Source of the DNA: Rhodeus uyekii
Taxonomy: Eukaryota; Chordata; Actinopteri; Cypriniformes; Acheilognathidae
Assembly (NCBI GenBank): GCA_037043235.1
Contig: JAWRVZ010000238.1
Span: forward strand, 102,001-166,000
Reading direction: 5' to 3'
DNA: 64,000 nt
The notes under the pieces were generated by a model. The model was not told where the DNA came from, searched no databases, and worked only from the letters and a program-made list of their open reading frames with translations. Of the stretch, positions 63,572-64,000 are shown one piece after another (position 1 is the first letter of the stretch; every line of letters begins with the position of its first letter). The position numbers were made by a program, and so were the translations under genes.

Positions 63572-64000
63572 CTGCAAACACCTCAACCTCACACAGTGTG
63601 AGACTCTCATTACGTCCAGGAATATAAAGGTTGACATAGCGCCCCTTAACAGGATTAAATGCAAATGTTTCCGTTTCTCCAGCTGGGATGTAGTCAACAG
63701 TTGCAGCTCTGTGAACACACACCGTGACAGAAACAGAGAGGGCTTAAAAATGGTGATTTTATCCAATTTACTCAATTTCCAACCATTTGTGTAAGTATGA
63801 AGATGTATAACACTTACAGCTCATTATTGTTGCCATTATTTTCCAGGCTGTTGCCGATACGGATCTGAACACCATTGATCCTCTCTGCACAACAATCTCC
63901 ACGATTAGTGATGCTAACCCTGGTTACATTGAAGACGTAGAACAAGTCAACTCTCCACCAGGGGTCCATTTCCTCATTAGTACGACTACATGAAAAACGA
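63572..64000 (-). CDS. Fucolectin (F-type lectin) exons, gene continues past the window
   Basis: Exon 64000 (window edge) to 63818 reads 'DPWWRVDLFYVFNVTRVSIT', 'NRGDCCAERINGVQIRIGNS' and 'LENNGNNNE', ending at GTAAGTG. Exon 63708-63572 (acceptor GTGTGTTCACAG, donor GTGAGTT) reads 'AATVDYIPAGETETFAF', 'KGRYVNLYIPGRNESLTLCE' and 'VEVFAG'. The joined phase is correct. This is the F5/8-type beta-sandwich of eel-type fucolectins: the adjacent Cys pair in 'NRGDCCAER' and the two Arg around it correspond to the vicinal disulfide and fucose-binding arginines known for the family. Such lectins are secreted and bind fucosylated glycans in innate immunity. The N-terminal part with the binding His lies beyond 64000. 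No damage is visible. Confidence 0.85.

Overview
The window is repeat-dense vertebrate DNA, almost certainly from a teleost and most likely a cyprinid. The reasons are a DIRS-1-type tyrosine-recombinase retrotransposon, several hAT MITEs with 8-bp target duplications, LTR elements that carry only a small gag-like ORF, spliced remnants of fish-expanded gene families (SET/KMT5A-like, DUF4806-like, transposase-like), and two recognisable host genes: a myelin-protein-zero-like IgV gene and a fucolectin. The genes have introns with canonical vertebrate splice sites. I see no bacterial features.

Layout. 1-7.5 kb: LINE and LTR scraps, GA and CA microsatellites, an inverted MITE pair with a hAT-like insert, a 42-bp minisatellite, and a 1.9-kb array of a 31-bp pyrimidine-rich unit (about 62 copies). 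7.6-9.7 kb (-): a six-piece SET-domain pseudogene whose intron phases still agree. 11-14.8 kb (+): a fish transposase-like pseudogene broken by MITEs. 14.6-21.2 kb: a 3.3-kb head-to-tail tandem duplication, identical wherever compared, carrying the last exon of that pseudogene, an L1-like fragment and the 5' LTR and gag-like start of a non-autonomous LTR element. The element's only 3' LTR lies beyond the second copy. 24-30 kb: a DUF4806-like remnant, two MITEs and a complete-length Gypsy element with a gutted reverse transcriptase. 33-37 kb: a zinc-finger family pseudogene, then a minus-strand gag-only LTR element interrupted by a hAT MITE and fused to a hAT transposase start. 37.3-39 kb: an L2-type LINE.

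39.4-46.8 kb: a 52-bp minisatellite next to two minus-strand IgV exons of an mpzl1-like gene, followed by a structurally complete DIRS element (inverted termini, internal complementary region, gag, RT/RNase H and tyrosine recombinase all open). 47.2-53.8 kb: the 3' half of a Gypsy element whose integrase tail precedes RT (Gmr1-type order), a transposase-like pseudogene, and a DUF4806-like pseudogene split by a third gag-only LTR element. 56.3-61.1 kb (-): a degenerate endogenous retrovirus with pol remnants, no visible env, and its 5' U3 fused directly to the nucleocapsid region. 61.4-62.2 kb: a LINE fragment inside a MITE. 63.5 kb to the end (-): two fucolectin exons running off the window.

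Only the mpzl1-like and fucolectin exons look like functioning host genes. Most of the rest is nested mobile DNA and decayed copies of multicopy fish families. The DIRS element looks most able to move. Family names come from recognised motifs and remembered family architecture, not from searches.
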